Source of the DNA: Streptomyces viridochromogenes DSM 40736
GTDB taxonomy: Bacteria > Actinomycetota > Actinomycetes > Streptomycetales > Streptomycetaceae
Assembly (NCBI RefSeq): GCF_000158955.1
Contig: NZ_GG657757.1
Location: 7,775,732 to 7,839,731, forward strand
Direction: 5' to 3'
Length of the DNA: 64,000 nt
Shown: positions 60,088 to 64,000 of the stretch, piece by piece
Layout: every line of letters starts with the position of its first letter
Position numbering within the stretch: the stretch's first letter is position 1
Notes under the pieces: generated by a model
Seen by the model: only the letters and a program-made list of their open reading frames with translations
Told to the model about the DNA's origin: nothing
Databases searched by the model: none
Position numbers and translations under genes: made by a program

Positions 60088-62436
60088 TCAGCGGGAGCCG
60101 GACAGCGTGCGCGCCAGATACGGCGCCGTCCGGCTCTCCGCCGAGCGCGCGACGTCCGCCGGCGGCCCCGCCGCCACGATGCGTCCGCCCGCGTCGCCGC
60201 CGCCCGGGCCGAGGTCGATCACCCAGTCCGCGCGGGCGACGACGGACATGTCGTGCTCGACGACGATCACGGTGTGCCCGGCGTCGACGAGGCCGTGCAA
60301 CTGGCGCAACAGGACGTCCACATCGGCCGGATGGAGACCGGTCGTGGGCTCGTCCAGGAGGTGCAGGGTGTGGCCGCGCCGGCCGCGCTGCAGTTCGCTC
60401 GCCAGCTTGATGCGCTGGGCCTCGCCACCGGAGAGCTCCGTCGCGGGCTGGCCCAGGCGCAGATAGCCCAGACCGACGTCGAGCAGGGTGGTGAGGCTGC
60501 GGGCCACGGCCGGGGTGTCCGCGAAGAACTCCGCCGCGCTCTCCACCGTCAGATCCAGCACCTGCGCGATGTTCCGCCCCCGGTACGTCACCTCCAGCGT
60601 CCGAGGGTTGTAGCGGGCCCCGCCGCAGTCCGGGCAGGGAGCGTACGTGCTCGGCAGGAACAGCAGCTCCACGCTGACGAAGCCCTCGCCCTGGCAGGTC
60701 TCGCAGCGCCCGCCCGCCACGTTGAAGGAGAACCGCCCGACGCCGAAACCGCGTTCGCGGGCCCCGTCGGTGGCCGCGAACACCTTGCGCACGACGTCGA
60801 AGAGGCCCGTGTAGGTGGCGAGGTTGGAGCGGGGCGTGCGGCCGATCGGCCGCTGGTCGACCGAGACCAGCCGGCCCACTCCCGCCGAGTCCTCCGTGAT
60901 CTCGCCGATGAGCGTGGACTTGCCGGAGCCCGACACGCCGGTCACCGCGGTGAACACGCCGAGCGGGAACTCCGCCGTCACTCCACGCAGGTTGTGCCGC
61001 GTGATCGGGCCGGTCTTGAGCCACCCGGTGGCCTCGCGCACGTCCCGGGCCGGGGCGGGGGAGTGGTCGAACAGGTAGCGGGCCGTCGCCGACTCCTCGA
61101 CTCCGGCCAGCTCGGCCACCGGGCCGCTGTGCAGCACACGCCCGCCGTGCTCGCCCGCGTCCGGACCCACGTCGACCAGCCAGTCGGCGCCCCGCATGAC
61201 GTCGAGGTGGTGCTCCACCACGAACACCGAGTTCCCGGACGTCTTCAGCCGTTCCAGCACCGTGAGCAGCGCCTCGGTGTCCGCGGGGTGCAGTCCGGCC
61301 GACGGTTCGTCGAGGACGTAGACGACGCCGAACAGGCCGGAGCGCAGCTGGGTGGCGAGGCGCAGGCGCTGCAGTTCGCCCGCGGAGAGGGTGGGGGTGG
61401 GCCGGTTGAGACTGAGGTAGCCGAGCCCCAGCTCCAGGACCGGCGCGATACGGGAGCGCAGGTCGTCGGTGAGGACCCGGGCGGCCTCCGAGGTCCCGTC
61501 GAGACCGGCGGCCAGCTCCACCAGCGGCAGCGCCGTCAGCTCGGCGATGGTCCGGCCGTCGAACGTCACCGCCAGGGCCTCGGGGCGCAGCCGGCTGCCG
61601 CCGCACGCCGGGCAGGGCGCACTGGTGAGGAACCGCTCGGCCTTCGCTCGCAGGGTCGGGCTCTTGGAGTCCGAGAACGTCTTCATCACGTACCGGTGGG
61701 CGCTCATGTACGTGCCCTGGTACGGCCGTTGGATGCGGTCGGCGTCCCGCACGGGGTGGACGGTGACCACCGGCTGCTCGTCGGTGAACAGGATCCACTC
61801 CCGTTCGCCGGCCGGCAGTTCCCGCCACGGCCGGTCCACGTCGTGGCCCAGCGCGTCGAGGATGTCCCGCAGGTTCTTGCCCTGCCAGGCTCCCGGCCAC
61901 GCCGCGATCGCCCCCTCGCGGATGGACAGCGACGGGTCGGGGACCATGAGCTCCTCGCTCGTACGGTGCACCCGCCCCAGCCCGTGGCACTGCGGGCACG
62001 CCCCGGCCGCCGTGTTCGGCGAGAAGGCGTCGGAGTCGAGCCGCTCGGCACCGGGCGGGTAGGTGCCGGCCCGGGAGAACAGCATCCGCAGGGAGTTCGA
62101 GAGGTTGGTGACGGTGCCGACGGAGGAGCGCGAGGTGGGCGCCGAGCGACGCTGCTGGAGCGAGACGGCCGGCGGCAGACCGGTGATCTCACCGACCTTC
62201 GGCGCGCCGACCTGGTGGATCAGCCGGCGCGCGTACGGCGCGACCGACTCGAAGTAGCGCCGCTGCGCCTCCGCGTAGATCGTGCCGAACGCCAGCGACG
62301 ACTTCCCCGAGCCGGACACGCCGGTGAACACGGCCAGCACGTCCCGGGGGATGTCGACGTCGATTCCCTTGAGATTGTGCTCGCGGGCTCCGCGGACACG
62401 GACGTACGGGTCGTGGGCGCTGCGAGGGTCGTGCAT
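60088..62436 (-). CDS. UvrA-like ABC excision-repair/drug-resistance ATPase
   Basis: A 782-residue UvrA homologue with two ABC modules. The Walker A motifs are TGVSGSGKSSLAFGTIYAE and TGVSGSGKSTLIGEI; signatures are TLSAGELQRLRLATQ and ELSGGEAQRIKLASELQ. Zinc-module Cys pairs are CPQCHGLG, CPACGGSRL, CETCQGEGF and CPDCGGARYN. It is about 150-200 residues shorter than housekeeping UvrA, so part of the UvrB-binding/insertion region is probably absent, as in the UvrA2/DrrC group linked to drug or DNA-adduct tolerance. The ATG at 62436 is used; a GTG at 62442 is possible. Confidence 0.9.
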   Translation of the reverse strand: MHDPRSAHDPYVRVRGAREHNLKGIDVDIPRDVLAVFTGVSGSGKSSLAFGTIYAEAQRRYFESVAPYARRLIHQVGAPKVGEITGLPPAVSLQQRRSAPTSRSSVGTVTNLSNSLRMLFSRAGTYPPGAERLDSDAFSPNTAAGACPQCHGLGRVHRTSEELMVPDPSLSIREGAIAAWPGAWQGKNLRDILDALGHDVDRPWRELPAGEREWILFTDEQPVVTVHPVRDADRIQRPYQGTYMSAHRYVMKTFSDSKSPTLRAKAERFLTSAPCPACGGSRLRPEALAVTFDGRTIAELTALPLVELAAGLDGTSEAARVLTDDLRSRIAPVLELGLGYLSLNRPTPTLSAGELQRLRLATQLRSGLFGVVYVLDEPSAGLHPADTEALLTVLERLKTSGNSVFVVEHHLDVMRGADWLVDVGPDAGEHGGRVLHSGPVAELAGVEESATARYLFDHSPAPARDVREATGWLKTGPITRHNLRGVTAEFPLGVFTAVTGVSGSGKSTLIGEITEDSAGVGRLVSVDQRPIGRTPRSNLATYTGLFDVVRKVFAATDGARERGFGVGRFSFNVAGGRCETCQGEGFVSVELLFLPSTYAPCPDCGGARYNPRTLEVTYRGRNIAQVLDLTVESAAEFFADTPAVARSLTTLLDVGLGYLRLGQPATELSGGEAQRIKLASELQRGRRGHTLHLLDEPTTGLHPADVDVLLRQLHGLVDAGHTVIVVEHDMSVVARADWVIDLGPGGGDAGGRIVAAGPPADVARSAESRTAPYLARTLSGSR

Positions 62437-62447
62437 GGACACCGACT

Positions 62448-63446
62448 CTAACCGGAGGTGATCGCGGCCAGCCGCCGGTAGGAGTCCAGCAGCGCCTCGC
62501 GGTCGTGCGTGCTGGTGGTGACCAGGACCTCCTGCGCCCCGGTCTCCTTCAGCACCGTCTCCAGCTCGTCCGCCACCTGCTCCTCGGTGCCCGCGACGTG
62601 ACCGGTCAGTCCGGCCTCGTGGAGAGAGCGCTCCTTGGCGGTCACGGTGAGCGCCTCGACCCGCTCGGCGGGCGGCAGGGGCGGGAAGGTGCCGCGGGTC
62701 CGGGAGTACGCCATCGACCAGGCCTCCGGGATCAGCAGCCGCCGGGCCTCCTCGGGCGTCTCCGCCACCGCGACCGTGCCGGAGATGACGACGTAGGGCT
62801 CGGCCGCCCAGGCGGAGGGACGGAAGTGGTCACGATAGTGGTCGATGCCGCGCAGCATCTTCTCCCGGTTCCTGAGGTCGCCGATGACCATGGGCAGACC
62901 GAGACGGGCGGCGATGCCGGCGCCCTCGCCCATGGCCAGGACGAACGGCGGTACGGTCAGCCCCTCGGCGGGGCGGGCGTGCACCCCGGTGGGGGAGGTG
63001 CCCTCGAACCAGCCGAGCAGCTCCCGCAGCTGGGCCTCGAAGTCGTCGGCGTCACCCTTGTCGCGGCCCAGAGCCCTGCGCACCCCGTCCGTGAAACCGA
63101 CGGAGCGTCCGAGCCCCATGTCGATCCGCCCGGGATACAGCGATTCCAGCACCCCGAACTGCTCGGCGACGACCAGCGGCCGGTGGTTGGGCAGCATCAC
63201 CCCGCCCGTGCCGACCCGGATCGTCCGGGTCGCGCCGGCGACGGCGGCGGCCAGCACGGTCGGCGCCGAACCGGCGACCCCGGGCACCCCGTGGTGCTCC
63301 GACACCCACACCCGGTGATAACCGAGCCGCTCCAGCTCCCGCGCCAGCCGCACCGTGTCACGCAGCGCCTCGCCGTGCGTGTGCCCCTCGCGGGTGCGGG
63401 AGCGGTCGAGGACGGAGAAGCGGGTCGACGCGATCACTGAACTCAC
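62448..63446 (-). CDS. LLM-class (luciferase-like) flavin oxidoreductase
   Basis: A 332-residue TIM-barrel flavin-dependent monooxygenase-like protein. It begins TRFSVLDRSRTREG, then VWVSEHHGVPGVAGSAPTVL, GGVMLPNHRPLVVAEQFGVL, PGRIDMGLGRSVGFTDGVRR and, at the end, GTEEQVADELETVLKETGAQ. These are the MsnO8-like LLM signatures. The substrate is unknown. The GTG at 63446 is the likely start because the longer frame to 63899 runs antisense into the caspase-like gene. Only 11 bases separate its stop from the UvrA-like start, so they may be co-transcribed. Confidence 0.88.
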   Translation of the reverse strand: MSSVIASTRFSVLDRSRTREGHTHGEALRDTVRLARELERLGYHRVWVSEHHGVPGVAGSAPTVLAAAVAGATRTIRVGTGGVMLPNHRPLVVAEQFGVLESLYPGRIDMGLGRSVGFTDGVRRALGRDKGDADDFEAQLRELLGWFEGTSPTGVHARPAEGLTVPPFVLAMGEGAGIAARLGLPMVIGDLRNREKMLRGIDHYRDHFRPSAWAAEPYVVISGTVAVAETPEEARRLLIPEAWSMAYSRTRGTFPPLPPAERVEALTVTAKERSLHEAGLTGHVAGTEEQVADELETVLKETGAQEVLVTTSTHDREALLDSYRRLAAITSG

Positions 63447-63579
63447 ACCAGGGTCAACACCCGTGGAGCGCAGGGATTCCCGGCGGCCTCTTCGCGGGAA
63501 TGCGGTGCCCGGTGACGAGTCGATCACATACTGTTGTGACCACCGCAACGGGGCGGGACGAGAGCGGGCCGGGGGAAGC

Positions 63580-64000
63580 ATGACCGTGGACGATTCCCTG
63601 GGCCAGGACGCCCCGGCGGACATGCCGACCCTGGTCGTCTCCATGTCCACCTTCCGGCTCCCCGCCGCCCCGGCCGGGGCCGCCGGCGACGAGCACGACG
63701 ACGAGGATCCCCCCGAGCGCAGCGCCTGGGACGACCTGCCGTTCTCCCAGGAGCTGGGCGAACGGGTCTCGCGGCACCTGGCCCCGCTCGTCCCACCGGC
63801 CCCCCGCCACCTGCCCGACCTCGACCACACCACCCTCGGGGAACGGATGGCGGAGATACGCGCGGCCATCAAGGCCGGGGGCTGTGCGGTCGTCCACATC
63901 GTCAGTCACGGATTCCTGCGGCGCGGATGCCCGGGCGACCTCATGGTGGTCGCCAGCAACACACGTGACCAGCAGGCGAAGACGGCGTTCGACGTGCGGG
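63580..64000 (+). CDS. Caspase-like protein, N-terminal part (runs off the window)
   Basis: An ATG with GGGGGAAG just upstream opens a frame that continues to the last base, giving at least 140 residues. The first 50 are acidic and low-complexity (GDEHDDEDPPERSAWDD). Then come LGERMAEIRAAIKAGGCAVV and HIVSHGFLRRG, the strand and His-Gly motif that precede the catalytic His of caspase-like proteases, followed by GDLMVVASNTRDQQAKTAFD. It may be the start of a large caspase-fused NTPase or repeat protein. Its remaining domains are outside the window. Confidence 0.7.
   Translation, partial: MTVDDSLGQDAPADMPTLVVSMSTFRLPAAPAGAAGDEHDDEDPPERSAWDDLPFSQELGERVSRHLAPLVPPAPRHLPDLDHTTLGERMAEIRAAIKAGGCAVVHIVSHGFLRRGCPGDLMVVASNTRDQQAKTAFDVR

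Overview
The window is very GC-rich, uses GC-ending codons almost exclusively, and has many GTG/TTG starts and 4-base ATGA/GTGA gene overlaps. Together with the gene content (gnd, Rpf-type LysM/M23 protein, WS/DGAT, gvp cluster, RmdA-like c-di-GMP enzyme, short-form sdhCAB) this points to a Streptomyces chromosome. From memory, the order resembles the S. coelicolor SCO0920-SCO0975 interval read in reverse; I could not check this.

Layout. 0-15 kb: 6-phosphogluconate dehydrogenase, a secreted cell-wall hydrolase, a transporter with a repetitive tail, an FhuF-like Fe-S protein, glgA/glgC, a secreted PA14-GH2 glycosidase behind a LacI-type operator, a WS/DGAT acyltransferase and two SDR proteins. 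15-20 kb: small proteins, two GNATs, a VOC protein, an amidase, a wrecked exoglycosidase pseudogene and a CMD/AhpD-like protein. 20.4-29.2 kb: a FadR-type repressor divergent from a tightly overlapping operon (CUT2-type ABC importer plus fuconate dehydratase, keto-deoxy-fuconate dehydrogenase, aldose dehydrogenase, mutarotase, lactonase) that reads as oxidative L-fucose catabolism; the last cleavage enzyme is absent.

29-38.4 kb: a lipase-maturation-factor-like membrane protein, a frameshifted PAS-GAF-PP2C-HATPase regulator, a Fpg/Nei glycosylase, and then five consecutive minus-strand genes: ECF sigma factor, unknown protein, zf-HC2 anti-sigma factor, an EACC1-like protein and a caspase-family protein. 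The last two overlap by 4 bases and look like a bacterial conflict (immunity or cell-death) module; the caspase gene carries a TTA (bldA-type) codon. A second caspase-like gene starts at 63580 and runs off the edge.

38.6-47 kb: envelope functions (CapA-like, UspA, Tat-type polysaccharide deacetylase, class F sortase, small secreted proteins, DUF4239-like protein, Pro-rich protein, lipoprotein). 47-50 kb: a methyltransferase translationally coupled to a PAS-GGDEF-EAL protein. 50-54.5 kb: LysR regulator and sdhCAB. 54.5-58.1 kb: an eight-gene gas-vesicle cluster gvpO-A-F-G-J-L-S-K. 58.3-64 kb: two ornithine-lipid-type acyltransferases, a UvrA-like ATPase, a luciferase-like oxidoreductase and the truncated caspase-like gene.

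Two families of short Streptomyces repeats occur here, one of them inserted in frame inside a fucose-operon gene. Several genes carry single-base indels at short homopolymers, which may be sequencing errors or real decay. I saw no tRNA, rRNA, CRISPR array, IS element or attachment site.
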